NCBI GenBank assembly: GCA_005406025.1
Contig: BGZK01000489.1
Location: forward strand, 248,001 to 312,000
Origin: Eumeta japonica
Taxonomy: Eukaryota > Arthropoda > Insecta > Lepidoptera > Psychidae
Direction: 5' to 3'
Length of the DNA stretch: 64,000 nucleotides
Shown here in pieces: positions 44,970 through 56,597 of the stretch. Both the position numbers and the translations under genes were made by a program. Within the stretch, counting starts at the first letter, position 1. Each line of letters starts with the position of its first letter. The notes below the pieces were generated by a model. It worked only from the letters and a program-made list of their open reading frames with translations. It did not search any database and was not told where the DNA came from.

Positions 44970-46563
44970 TTTGGTGGACAGAAAAACAATAGAAAATGGC
45001 GGGACAAGGTTTTTACTTTTATTTTTCTTTTTTAAATATCATCCATTAATGGTATCAAACTACCCAGATAAAAGCAACACAACCAAAGAGATTTTACTGC
45101 AACTTTTACTTATAAGATCTAAAAACTTTTCCTTGATCTGGTGCAATAGTTTGCGATATATATTAATATGTAATTACGTATTTATATCGGCAAAAGGACC
45201 AAGACCGAGGAAATCACTAAAACAAAACATTGATGTCGTAGATAAACACGTGTCGTTCGACACAGGAATCTGTACCGGGGACAACACAAAGAAACGCAAT
45301 TATCACTTTCTTATCGATACAAAAGTTGTTATTCAGAGCCGAATGTATCGTTCATCTAGAAACGATTTATCATAAGGATCTCATTCATTGTACTTGCACT
45401 AATCCAATTAGGGAAGCAGACGAGATAACCGGTCGGCCCCGTTCCGTTTTCGGATAATTCGATATGACTCCCGCTGAAAAAAAAAGCTGACGGGGACAGG
45501 ACAAAGCCGCGAAGACAGATACTCTTCGTGAGTCATTGCACATTTACTATTATCGGATTAAGAATAATAAAACAGATAAGCAATTTCCCACCATAAGGGA
45601 ATTCACGAGGGAAATTGATGAAGTTATCTATTGCCTATTATTATTTTTATAATTGCTTATTTTATTATAGGATTACCCAAAAAAAAAAGCTGCGTAAATT
45701 AATGTCTGTTTGTTTGTTCAAAGGATTTCGAAAAGCCTTTTTCCCGGTCTATCATTTCTAGTCGGAAAGTATCAGATTAAAAACTTCTAAATAAGTCAAA
45801 ATACAACTTTCGTATAATATTTAATGTACAGAAAAAAAAGCTATCGGTAACATAGAAATCTTGGACGCGATCCACAGTGGGTTAAATTGAGGGTAAAAAA
45901 GAATTTCAACATATACCGCGAAAAAATTTACAAGACTTTCATGGTTTTGTTCATGGCATACCGTACAATATTCGAGAATATTGTATTTGTGACGAGAGAA
46001 TATGATATGTGACACTCCTGTCTTGTTTTTTTTTAATGGTACCTGTCAACAATATAATTAAATCCAAATAAATAAACTTAACTTATTTACTACAAAATTT
46101 TCGAGTAATTTTGTGTAAAATTGCTGCAATCAAACCAATTTAAAATGATTTTAATTGGATACGTTTTAGAAAGATGTTTGAACATAATTCATTTGTATAC
46201 GCCTAAATTTATAAATTCTCTCATTTAATTGGTTTTTCATGAATCGCTCCCTTAAACTATGCCTTGTAGCGTATGACCGGGTATACGCGCAGACGTATTG
46301 AGAAATTGATCGAATGGTAAATAAAATTGTGCAGATAGTTGGTTTTACCTTTATTGGTACGAAATGAAATATAAGAAGTCAAGTAATCATTCTATTAATT
46401 TAGCCTGTTGTTCTGTGCGTCAGACTATAGCAAATCTTGTAAGTTAATATAGAATCTGTACGTATTGTCGGAACTCTTTGAAATTTTATATAAATGTATA
46501 TATAGTTCTACTTAACAAACGCACGCATGCAAGCAGGCACACCGCCATATATATTTTTGTACC
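44970..46563. other. sequence without a supported gene
   Basis: A 134-codon open frame at 44971-45375 (+) has no convincing domain; the short run HFLIDTKVVI recalls a retroviral-type protease but lacks the DTG/DSG core. GC-richer to about 45540, AT-rich beyond. Confidence 0.35.
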
Positions 46564-46631
46564 GACACACACACACACACACAAACACACGCGCTCGCGC
46601 GCACGTACGCACGCACGCACGCACACACACA
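46564..46631. repeat. (CA)n/(GCAC)n compound microsatellite
   Basis: CA dinucleotides, then CGCTCGCGCGCACG, then ACGC tetranucleotides and CA again. The open frame across it is a by-product. Confidence 0.95.
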
Positions 46632-48929
46632 TGTTAGTACAAAAATTCCGTGTAATTAGTCTTAAAGAAATAAATCTGAGTGTTTGCTGAATATATTATT
46701 TTTCTTATCAATTATGGGATGCACAGAATTATTGGTATTAACAAAGTTCTTTGGGAATCTTAGGACGTCATACCTCAGCATCAGAAAAAAAAATTATCTT
46801 TAGACATCTATGATTATAGTTCATTTATATCATTTCTCTCTCTATTTCTCTTTGTATATGTGTATATTTGTGTTTGTAGTTTCGTATGAGATAATAAGGG
46901 ACTGTCTCGGCGATACAAACGCGTGAGAGAGCCCGCAGCTGCGCGCTGAATTCGCCGGCCTTTTCATGAATTGCTGTTGGCTGCTTTTTCAGTTGCGTTG
47001 TTTATTAAGCGTGGAAATAAATAGAAAAAATATAATGTATGTCGGTCTCTCGAGTCGGTTAAGAAAATCGACTGAGAAACTAATAACATTCAATATAATA
47101 ATAAAACACTTTTGTTTGTTAACGTTATTTTAACGAAAAAACTTCAATAATAATTTTCGAATACAAATTTCTGAAAAACAGTAATATTGCCACAATGATA
47201 AAATTGCAATAGCAATAAAATTTTGTAGCTCTCATATCATGTATAAGTTTTATATATATTATTCGACCACAAGCCCAGCCGAGAGGCGGACACAAGTACA
47301 TTCGTATCAAATGGATTTTTGTTTTTTGTATGTAACATTTCAATTTCGCTTACGATCTCCTCCATGCCGATAAAAATGACTATTTAATGGTTTTGCCATG
47401 ATATTTGAAAGTTTGTTTGCATTAAGTTTAACTGTGTTGCAGCCAGTAACAAATTTCTTAAATACGATCAATATGTCATAGGACGTTTGCCGCACATTTC
47501 ATAGCGATATTATAGTCCAAAAACTGGACCGCTTAGCCTAATTAGCCTATTTTCCTTTCTGTTCCCTTTTCCAGTATTTGTTAGAAATTAGTACAGGTAG
47601 TCAGATTTAGCGCCACATCTCGTCAAGACTTTGGTATTTAATATTTTTAACTAGTTCTTTCCTTAGACTTCGACACGCATTCATCGCGTCGCATGCTTCA
47701 TCTTGCTACACTGTTCATTGTTGTAATTAAAGGTTTGAATTCGTAGTCTATCTAACTAATAGTTAAGTTAAAGTGGTATTATCATATAACGAAATTGGCA
47801 AAAAAGGCTTAGTTCTACAGCACATGCAGTCAAAAAATTTGGTGACTTACATATGAAAGAACTGCAAGATTAGTTTAGCATTAGTTCTTTTAATAGACTC
47901 ATGATCTATGAAATTTTATTATGGGGTCATACAGCCGATATAAAAACAATTTTCGTGCTGTAGAAACGGACTATTCGTGCCCTTTATAACTTGAGACCGA
48001 CAGCATATCCTAGAGAAAAATTTAAATAAATTAATTTTTTATCTGTACCACCACAATACACGTACGAGAACGTGATACATGTCGAAGAAAAATTTAAAGT
48101 CGTTCCAAAAAAATGAACGACTTCCATAATAATGACACTATTTGGGCATAAGAATGATCTTGATGTTCATAAAACCAGACTAAACAAAGTTAAGGAACCA
48201 CTTAAGAGGCAATGTGTGCTCTTTTATAATTAAATCTCAGTTGAAATTCAATATATGCTTTTTTATAAATTCAAAATTTTCATAAAAAAAAATTATATGG
48301 TAAGGGCCATTACACTGTATCTAAATATATTAACCAAAAAAGCCCTGGGATTGAACTGCTTGCCTATCAGGTTCTTTAATGTCATTTTCAGATTTGGACT
48401 AGTTTTATTGACTATTCTTTATCTTTGAGTAAATAAAGAGCAAATTTTGAGTTTCATGCCCATTCTTCTTAAAATGAATCAGTTTTTAGAATGAGTGGTA
48501 ATGTTAATGCCAAAAGAATACATAATGACGTATTCAAAGTATAATTATAGTACCTACTAAGTCAAGATAATTTGATTTGATTGATTTTTCATAGTCTAGA
48601 AGGCCTATCTATGGGTGTTGAAAATGTTCTGTGATTTCTTTTATCGTAGGATGAGGTACATATTAATAATTTCATGAATACGGATAATTAATTCAGTAAA
48701 ATTCCATATCAGGCAGTTGATTTAAGATCATAAAAATAGGGCTTTTCATTAGGTACCTAATTTTTATTATTTTTATAGCCTGCTGTCATTATTTGTTTGT
48801 CACAAAATTGTGAAGATAACCTAGGAAAACCTTTCAAAGATAATCAATGGTTAAATTTTATGTTTGTAATCACAAGTCGAAATGCTTTAATAGAAGTAAT
48901 ATTGCCCGTCATTTTTTTTATAGCATAGT
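46632..48929. other. AT-rich sequence, no gene seen
   Basis: Unique AT-rich DNA. A small CpG patch at 46905-46965 is the only GC-rich part. No gene or RNA is supported. Confidence 0.4.
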
Positions 48930-49140
48930 CGAGGAGCAAACAAGTAGGAGAGCCATCAGAGAGTAGATGGTCACCGCTGCCTATAGACGATCGCAATTCC
49001 AGAGGAGCCACCAGCGCATCGCATGACTCTTGAGCAGTTGTAGGATTTCTTATGGAAGGAAGATCGATGGAGAGTGAGTGAGATAATGGAGAAGGAGTAG
49101 GCCATCGGAAATCTCACTCACTGGACGTAAAGCTAGCATA
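48930..49140 (+). mobile_element. dispersed repeat fragment of Lepidopteran type
   Basis: Contains GAGTAGATGGTCACCGCTGC, CTATAGACGATCGCAATTCC and AGAGGAGCCACCAGCGCATC in sequence. This is the GGTAAGTGGTCACC..CCCATAGACA..AGAGGAGCC pattern of a common Lepidopteran repeat. No coding sequence. A related fragment is at 34612-34740 (-). Confidence 0.55.
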
Positions 49141-49407
49141 AAATCTTAGTTTGTATAGATCATCTAGTCAGCTAACGTCAATCTTATAAATGTATCATTC
49201 ATGTAATCAAAGAATCGCAATTTAATTCAGTAGATGAATATCGGACACGTAAAAACGTTAGCGTTTATAGAAATAGAAGCCATTTGCCACTTGTATAGGT
49301 TCGCTTTGGTCGATATTGATTGGTTAATAAATTTTTAGCGCAGCCGTTGTAGATACACTATTGTTCAGTTGTATTGTTCAATGCTGTATTGACCGTTTAG
49401 GTTTTTT

Positions 49408-50191
49408 GGAACGAAGTTCGTTATGGGGCGTTGCGGAGGGTACCCTTGCCGGCAAAAAACGTCCGTAACGTTAAAAAAAAAAGCGCAAGATTTTTATGTA
49501 TAGTTTAGGTATGATGACTATACAGTGCCTAATGTATAGTCTATGTGATGACTGTTATTATTATTGCAGTTTGCTATTATTATTATAGCATTCCACTAAC
49601 GTTTTATGATCCAAGCGTGGCTTGTGTATTTTTATTACTTAAATTTTGCTCCATTTATGAGATTATTGAATATAATTAAATTTTGTTTAAAATAACAATA
49701 CATATTTAATTTCTCTGACAACGATTTCATTATTACTATCGTCAATTGTACAATAAAAATGAATAAAAAAGAATTTTATTCATTTTTATTATTAATTATT
49801 AAATTATTTATAATTAAATATTTTTATAATTGATGGTTATAATTAAACAATGTTAAAGTTACATAGTATATTTTATTGTTTTATTTTTAGTTCAGAAATA
49901 TATAATTCCGACAATGTGCAAGATAAAGAACGAGAAGAAATAACCGCGACAAATGATATTATGTCAATGAACAATACACAGCAATCAGTAATGCAATATG
50001 TTTTTCAAAAATTGAAAATTTAATTTTTATACAATATATCGACTATATTTATAGTCATTGAATTTATTCATTTTTTTTTATTTTTATGGATAAAAAAAAT
50101 CATAATAAAAAATGTATACCCGAATAATTATTTTCTTTATACGTCGAATAAAACTTGAAATAAATATTTTTATAACAACGAACTTCGTTCC
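49408..50191. mobile_element. element with 15-bp perfect inverted repeats
   Basis: GGAACGAAGTTCGTT at 49408-49422 is repeated in perfect inverted form, AACGAACTTCGTTCC, at 50177-50191. Just inside the left end lie GGGGCGTTGCGGAGGGTACC and TTGCCGGCAAAAAACGTCCG. Just outside the right repeat lies GGTGTCCCACGACACC, a short hairpin, so the true right end may be a few tens of bases farther. The interior is AT-rich and contains one exon-like segment (49892-50023). A DNA transposon derivative is the simplest reading; the superfamily is unknown and no transposase was recognised. Confidence 0.6.
49892..50023 (+). pseudogene. exon-like 43-codon segment after a strong splice-acceptor-like site
   Basis: A pyrimidine-rich tract ending in TTTTATTTTTAG (49890) precedes an uninterrupted frame containing SDNVQDKEREEITATNDIMS, followed by MNNTQQSVMQYVFQKLKI, and then a stop at 50021. 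Composition and charge pattern look protein-like. It lies within the inverted-repeat element, so it could be the last exon of that element's lost transposase or of a captured gene. The family is not recognised and no upstream exon was found. Confidence 0.3.
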
Positions 50192-50747
50192 TATCTGGTG
50201 TCCCACGACACCACTCCTTATTTTTAATTTTTATTGTACTCAGCTGTTAATGTAATAACAAAAATAGTATCTATCCTACATAGTTACGTATACGGTATAG
50301 TTAGTTCTCCGAAATCAATCGCCGAGTAAAGTCCATTCTGCGCGAACGCCCGTACATCATTCGCTCCGTCCACGTATATATTTGAGCGGTGGTGACGCGT
50401 GATCGTTCAATAGGAGCCGTCGCCGGGCTGATTGATATCGGCGCACACGGCCGCGAGATGGCGCCATACCGACAAATAACGGCCATACATCTCTGCCAAG
50501 ATAACACGCTCCCCAGGTACAATGTTCAGGTTTTTGTTTGGCGCGTGACAAAGAGGAAATTGATAAATACCGCCGGAGAGCTCTGTACCGTCCATTGTAA
50601 CCGATGCGATATTAAGTCTTGTAGCGTGAAAATGCGGCCGGCCGTAGCGCTCACGCCTGCCGGCGCCGCGTTTTTTTATCGGAGTTCATTCGGCGAACAT
50701 AGAGTTTTGTACCTATATTTTGGCATTTTACACAGCCACACACACGA

Positions 50748-50789
<42 letters not shown>

Positions 50790-52227
50790 GTATGTGTGAA
50801 TCTATATGTACATAAGTTTGAAGGTCGCCAAAGGTCGCTGGCAGATTTATGATTCTTTACCTTTTGGTATATCTTATTAGTTCTTTTTCATTATTGAATT
50901 TGAGCTCGTATATTTAAAGCGCTAGCTAGTGTTTAATTTTGAGCAAAATCGACGTGAGATAAAAAAAGTAATTTTATGGGAAACGTAAAAATAAGTAAGG
51001 AAATAGTGATTGTAAACTTTTGAAATTACAGGTGAATTCACTAAAACTGGTTACTTTTTGTGATAGAACAATTTTACATGAGAATGTTAAATATGTTTAA
51101 TGTATAATATTTTATGATAAGGTCTTGTCAGATCTTTTCATTACAATAAATGAGATTTTTCAAAAAAAAGTGCAAAAATAACAGGAATATTTTCGAAAAT
51201 GATATCAAATATTTTATCAATAACGAGCGTGCGCAGTTTCAATTTCTTAATATTTATTAACGAGATTAAACGAAATCGCATCATGCTCGAGTGACCTGTT
51301 AAATGATAAGTCGATTTTAAAACATGTTTCATTGTTCGACTTTCCATTTAATGTAATGACAATAGCTCATTTTAACAAAATGTCGATAATCACATATAAA
51401 TTAAATTTAAAATTGAGTTTCACTATCAAATAAGATCTGTACTGTTCTCACATCGCTTTATACTGCCAGACGAAGTTACGTCTCTTTCAAAAACTTTACA
51501 TATCTCACACAATTCCGTAACTTTTAATGACATGTCGGTTTCACTCTAAGCTCTTGAAGGCATCTTATGTCAATAGTACTTGCGTAATACAGTTTAATTT
51601 CTGCTGAACCGAATTAAATCTAGAGAAATATCATATTCCGCTGTGATGTTCGCTGCTTGATTTACGTGGGGAAATTTGAATTCGTACTAATACAATTTAT
51701 AATTGAAGAAAACTAAGCAATGCGAATTCGACGTAACCAGAAATACGATATGAGTCGTGTTAACATATATGAAACTATTTCAATCAATTCATACGATTGC
51801 TAAAGAGATACCGAAGTTAATTCCACACGAAGTTTAAGGAATTTCTTTTTCAGTGAATAGAAAGACGATCATGTAACGAAAAGTTTTTATTTTAATTTCT
51901 TAATTAATTTAATTTTCAATACATGTATACCATTCCGGATGAGTAAATCTTTTAGCTTGTGCATGGGGAACACAAAATAGAAGTCTACATCCATGATTAT
52001 CTCATAAAATTAAATGCTTTTCGGTAATATTTTCAATATCAAGTCCAGTTGTTAGTGATCTACAGCATATATCAGATTTATACACGCTGGGTCGGATGGC
52101 TTTTTTCGTCAAGCGATATCGCATTAAAAGTTTATGTGATACGCTCATAAATCTCATAGCGATTTATAAAAAGCATGGGTATGCGTCTAATAATATATTA
52201 TATTCATCTGTAAATGTACAAAGTAAA
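50192..52227. other. mixed sequence: GC-rich patch, microsatellite, then AT-rich DNA
   Basis: GC-rich at about 50300-50690, where overlapping open frames on both strands carry no motif. A compound (CA)n(TA)n microsatellite occupies 50736-50796. From about 50830 to 52227 the sequence is AT-rich with no supported feature. Confidence 0.4.
50736..50796. repeat. (CA)n(TA)n compound microsatellite
   Basis: CACACA units followed directly by TATATA units. The frame across it is not a gene. Confidence 0.95.
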
Positions 52228-52445
52228 TCTAAACCTAAATACATATATAAATGCTAATGTTTGTTTGTAAAGACAGGATTTTCTCTATCACTACCAATTC
52301 TGATCAATTTCTCGTTGGGGTGGTAAACACCAATTGGTCTTATGGTGAGAGTATGGGAGTAAGGTCGCGGCTGGTGGAAGTGGGTGGTTGTGGGTGGCGA
52401 AAATGTGAAAAGATATATATCTGTCCTTTTCTAACTTATGAAAAC

Positions 52446-52715
52446 TTCTAGAAATGATCTAGAAAAGTCCAAAATGTATGCATTTATTACAGTGGATGTG
52501 GAATGTTCTGGAAGGTTCTAAAAATTTATGAAATGATTTGAATGTTCTAGAAAGTTCTAAAAATTTCTGAAATAATCTAGAAAGTTACAAAATGTCTGCA
52601 ACTGTTACAATCGATCTGAAATGTTTTGGAAGGTTCTAGAAATTCATGGAATACTCTAGAAAGTTCCAAAATGTGTACAACTGTTAAAATCGGTGTGGCA
52701 TGTTCTAGAAAGTTC
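52446..52715 (+). promoter_or_regulatory. cluster of heat-shock elements
   Basis: Heat-shock factor binds alternating GAA and TTC triplets spaced by two bases. Perfect four-unit arrays occur at 52501-52518 (GAA-TTC-GAA-TTC) and 52540-52557; perfect three-unit arrays at 52629-52641 and 52703-52715; a three-unit array with one mismatch at about 52654-52666; and TTCTAGAA at 52446-52453. The units are partly repeats of a TTCTAGAAAGTTCTAAAA motif. The cluster lies about 240-510 bp upstream of the first TATA-like box of the promoter modules and within the presumed Helitron. This is a sequence reading; binding is inferred from the known consensus. Confidence 0.8.
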
Positions 52716-52903
52716 TAAAAGAAAATTATGAAATGAATTGATCCTCTAACTTATAAGGATTTCTAAAATTTTCTAGATTTTGCCATAATACTCTAGAACG
52801 ATCTACTATCGTCAAAAAAAATTATAAAGATCTAGGATGGTTTGTCACTATCGGAAATAATCTTAAAAGTTCTAAAAGATTTAAGATAAGCTGCCATTGA
52901 TGC

Positions 52904-53408
52904 GAATAATCTTGAATATTCTGGTGATAGAAATTTCGATGTATGATGTTTTATAAATAGATATTCAGAAAGTTTTCGTCAGTTTGATCGAATTTGCAGT
53001 TAAGAAAAGATTAATTGAAATTGAGAGTGAATAATAATTAAACAAACTCAAGCAATTTCGACAAGTGAAAAAAGTGAACTATTTGAATATTCTAAAGCGT
53101 TCTGGTACTACAAATTTCGATATCCGATGGTATATAAACCGAAACAATAACTTTTCGTTAGTTTGATCGTGTATGCAGTCCAGAGAGATTATTGGAAATT
53201 GAGAGTGAACAGTAATGAAACAAATTCAAGTGATTTTGGCAAGTGAAAAAGAAGAAACTATCTGACTATTCTGGTAATAGATATTTCGGTGTATTATGGT
53301 ATATGACTGGAAATTCAGTGACTTCGTCAGTGTCATCATAATAACCATTAAGAGATTAATTTTGTGTAACCTTATTACATTACATATACACAATTCCAAG
53401 CCGTAAAA
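52904..53408 (+). promoter_or_regulatory. three tandem heat-shock-type core promoter modules
   Basis: Module 1: HSE-like GAA-ATC-GAA-TTC at 52904-52921, TATAAATAG at 52952, and initiator TCAGTTTGATCG with its A at 52981. Module 2: GAA-TTC-AAG-TTC at 53085-53102, TATATAAA at 53131, and TTAGTTTGATCG with its A at 53160. Module 3: a degenerate element at about 53254-53271, TATATGAC at 53300, and TCAGTGTCATC with its A at 53329. In all three the first T of the TATA-like box is exactly 29 bp before the initiator A. The leaders after modules 1 and 2 are homologous (TGAAATTGAGAGTGAA / GGAAATTGAGAGTGAA, then CAAGTGAAAAA) and A-rich with few G, like leaders of insect heat-shock genes. The leader of module 3 runs into the replicase remains at about 53430. 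Confidence 0.7.
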
Positions 53409-53429
53409 AAGTATTTACAAAAACTCAAG

Positions 53430-54237
53430 TGGATTCGAAAAGAAGAAAAGTAGCACGTCGAACTGAAACAGAAGAAAGAACAACGAGAAAAATGGCTGTC
53501 AAATATTCGTAAAGGAGTGAAAAGAATTAGAGAAAATTTAAGCGAAGAAGAAAGAACTCATAGTAACGAAGAAGTGCTATTCCGAAAGAGAACTCTTAGA
53601 AATCGTCAATCTGGTGATAAACGTGAAGTGTAAAATAGAAGAAATAAAGGAAGAATGGCTACGTTACGCAGAAAATGAGATGTAACAAGTAAAATTAAAA
53701 ATTTATAACTTATGGCGTTCCATTATGATTGCAAAAAAACAATACAGTGAACATCCAAATATTGTCATCAGAAAATTAAATTCGATATGGGAATATTGTT
53801 ATGCGAGAAAATTTAAAGGCGAAACTGTTGATTAGTGCTCCTCGAGTGGTAAAGACAATTCACCAGCATTAGATGTATCACAACCAAAATTACTCGCATA
53901 TATGAGTGGAAAAAAGCAGAGTCCAATATTTTTCTACAAAATATTCGTCGATACAACTGTTGTTTTCAAATGACTTCATTTGAAACTTCATTAATATGCC
54001 ACGAAGAAAATTTCAGCCCGATTTTCAACTTTCAATGCCAAATTTATCACCAAGTAGGCTCATATCTTCCGATAACCAATGAAACTCCAAAATTTCTTCA
54101 AGTACTCTTTACTGGTAACAAAGAACTTGAAACAGACCAACGTGGCTTTTAAATTCGGAGACTACAACAAGATATTATTCAAAAATTACTTCTCTTTTCA
54201 CAAATCGATCCAGGTATAGGGGTCAAAACTAATAAAA
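53430..54237 (+). pseudogene. Helitron replicase relic: N-terminal region
   Basis: A basic, Glu/Arg/Lys-rich start (VARRTETEERTTRKMAVKYS, then RENLSEEERTHSN) leads through several frameshifts to AFHYDC-like and EHPN-containing sequence near 53715-53760, then FQMTSFETSLICHEENFSP at 53966-54030 and QIYHQVGSYLP at 54035-54070. These match the conserved N-terminal part of animal Helitron replicases, which precedes the HUH nuclease and is often rich in Cys and His. The best open piece is 53970-54152. Stops and frame changes occur roughly every 100-200 bp. Confidence 0.75.
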
Positions 54238-54248
54238 AAGTATCACCC

Positions 54249-54536
54249 ATGCAATTTTATGTTTTTCGTAAAAAACAAATCAAATTTATTGACGTCATCA
54301 TGAAAAATAAAATATTTGGTACTGTTATTTGCCGGATGTTTTCAATTGAATGGCAGAAACGAGGACTGCCACATTCTCACAACTTAATTTCGTTTGAAAA
54401 TAAAATTCAAACGAATCAAATAGATGATATCATTAAGGCTGAGTTTCCAAACCCGGAAGAAAATTTTGATCTTTATAGTATAATCGTTAAAAACATGGTT
54501 CATGGCCCGTGTGGTAAACTAAATAGAAGTGCATGA
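54249..54536 (+). pseudogene. Helitron Rep nuclease relic: HUH motif
   Basis: An open stretch of 95 codons. GLPHSH at 54363-54380 is the HUH metal-binding motif of rolling-circle Rep nucleases, with both His residues intact. It is preceded by FSIEWQKR and followed by IIKAEFPNPEENFDLYSII and MVHGPCGKLN, all hallmark sequences of animal Helitron Rep. The metal ion bound here activates the DNA phosphate that the catalytic Tyr attacks. The segment just before it (54150-54250) is shortened relative to what I would expect, suggesting a deletion. Confidence 0.9.
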
Positions 54537-54544
54537 GAGGTTAA

Positions 54545-55116
54545 AAATGTAAGAAACGTTATTCGAAGCCATTTTTAAACGTAACAGCCACAGACGAAGA
54601 CGGATATTTGAAATACAGACGTCGATCACCAGGTCAAAGTGGATTTACCGCTTAAGTTAAAATACGAGGCAATGAATAAATTCAAATTAACAGTCAATAG
54701 GTCACTTTTATCTAAAATATTCGATAACCATATCAATGTTGAATACTGCAATTCTGTAAAATCGATAAAGTACAAATATATTACTTATGGCAAAGACATG
54801 GCTGTTTTTACGGTAACCAAAGAAAACCAGCATGATGAGATAATTCAGTATCAATAGGTCGTTACATTAATACCAACGAAGTGATTTGGTGAATTTTAAG
54901 GTTTCCAATACACGATCGAAATCCGCCCGTTCACCATTTATCCGTCCACTTAGAAATGGACGAGTATTTTTCACTACAGAAACGGCACAAAAAATTGCGA
55001 TGGAACCACCAACACGGACAACTTTAACAGCCTTTTTTGAACTATGTCAGAAAGATCCATTTGCTAAGACTTCAATCAGAAGTACCAAGCTATTATATAT
55101 GGGATATAACAAGTAA
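54545..55116 (+). pseudogene. Helitron Rep relic: catalytic Tyr region and following linker
   Basis: Begins with CKKRYSKPFLNVTATDEDGY and KYRRR. The open stretch 54639-54857 then reads FDNHINVEYCNSVKSI, KYKYITYGKDMAVF and DEIIQYQ. In Helitron Rep the two catalytic tyrosines lie in the block corresponding to KYKYITYGKD; Tyr residues are present, but the usual spacing is altered, so activity is doubtful even apart from frame breaks. The stretch 54886-55116 (NGRVFFTTETAQKIA, RTTLTAFFELCQKDPFA) covers the linker toward the helicase. Confidence 0.85.
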
Positions 55117-55159
55117 ACAATTTAATCCTCGAAAGTGTGTGTAACGCTAGTAGAACGAA

Positions 55160-55486
55160 ATGACGGAGTGTTCAAGAGTAACACAATGGGACGAGTCTCA
55201 CAGTGCATCCAAAAACGCTGAATGTTTCTACCTACGTTTATTACTTCAAACTATTCATGGAGCAACGTGTTTTGAAAATCTCAAAACTATCAATGATTAC
55301 ACTTGTGAGACATATCGCGAAGCATGTCAAAGATTGAGTTTAGTAAAAAACGATAATCATTGGAAGTTGGATATGAATGAAGCAGCCCAAACGGCAACAG
55401 CAAAACAAATTCGTGTGCTATTCGCAATTATATTAACGACATGTAATCCTTCTAATCCAAATCGACTATGGATTATACTTAAATAA
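55160..55486 (+). pseudogene. Helitron replicase relic: Rep-helicase junction
   Basis: An open stretch of 108 codons with ECFYLRLLLQTIHGATCFEN, TYREACQRLSLVKNDNHWKL and IRVLFAIILTTCNPSNPNRL. This block immediately precedes the Pif1-like helicase in animal Helitrons. It is one of the best preserved parts of this copy and ends at a stop where the original would continue to the helicase. Confidence 0.88.
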
Positions 55487-55837
55487 AACATTGAGAATAT
55501 ATGAGCGATGACATTTTAACTGAACTACGACAACACAACTCGGACTCAGAAATTAAATTTAACTGTCAAATTTTTAACAAAGCTTTGATATTGATAGAAG
55601 ATAAATGTTTAGCAATATCTAACCAAACATCAAACAACTAGGTATTTAAACTCCTAAACGAAGTCATTTGGATGCTATGAACAGTGAATTTTGAAGAGAA
55701 ACAAATTATTATATCGACAGAATGAGGCTTTACATTCAACACAACAAACCTTTACTGATTGAGAGAAACAACTATATGATATAATAATGGATTATTATAA
55801 AAACAGCAAGGTGGTATAATATATTTAGACGCGACAT

Positions 55838-56280
55838 GGCGACATCGGGAAAACATTTTTGATAAATTTAATTCTAGCTGAAATCCGTGCAAATAAAAAA
55901 ATTGTTCTCGCCCTGCCATCATTTGGGATAGCGGCAACACTTATGGACGGTGGACGAACGGCGCATTCTGGTGTAAAATTACCATTAAATGTAGCTGACT
56001 TTTAATTCCCGGGATGTGATATCACAAAATCATTAGCACATGGACAAATATTGAAACAATGCAAAGCCATTAAGTGGGACGAAAGCACAACAGCTCATAA
56101 AAAATCACTAGAAGCACTCAATAAAACACTTCCAAGATTTACGCGACAACACGAATATAATGGGAGGTGTATTGTTAATGCTTTCAGGCGATTTTCGTCA
56201 AATGCTAAGTGTCATTCCGAAATCAACGCCGGCGGATGAAATTAAGGCTTGCTTAAAGAAGTCGGTCATCAGAGAATAGG
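55838..56280 (+). pseudogene. Helitron Pif1-type helicase relic: motifs I-III
   Basis: Walker A appears as GDIGKTFLINLILAEIR (about 55838), with GKT kept but the preceding glycines changed. FGIAATLMDGGRTAHSGVK follows. In another frame, IKWDESTTAHKKSLEALNKT carries the Walker B/motif II DE pair (about 56075-56085), and further on LSGDFRQMLSVIPKSTPADE carries motif III. At least two frameshifts and a stop at about 56003 interrupt it. In an active element this helicase unwinds the displaced strand. Confidence 0.85.
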
Positions 56281-56597
56281 TATAAATAATATGTACGTAA
56301 AATATGAGGGCGCAAAAAAGAGATAAAAAGGCATAAAAAATTTCTGAAAAACTTTTACAAGTAAGATAGGGCACCTATCCAACAGACGAAATTACTGGCC
56401 AAATCACACTAACTAATGAGTTATGTGTTGTTGTTGAAACATCGGAACAATTTATAAATTAAGTATATCTAAGTATTGCTGAAAATTATACCAATTCAGA
56501 ATGGTTACGCTAATGCATTATTCTAGCCCCGAATAACGATATTGTCAAAGGCATCAACAACATTATCCAGGAAATGATTCCGAGAGGAGAAAAAAAT

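Noticed and set aside
44971..45375. 134-codon frame with HFLIDTKVVI, as a retroviral-type protease
   Set aside because: The DTG/DSG catalytic core is absent and no neighbouring gag or pol sequence is present.
46478..46690. 70-codon frame crossing the CA/ACGC microsatellite
   Set aside because: Its His/Thr/Arg-rich content is only the translation of the microsatellite; likewise the frame ending in the 50.7-kb microsatellite.
52251..52451. 66-codon frame upstream of the heat-shock-element cluster as a gene
   Set aside because: It lies in the presumed Helitron 5' non-coding region, has no motif and is probably chance.
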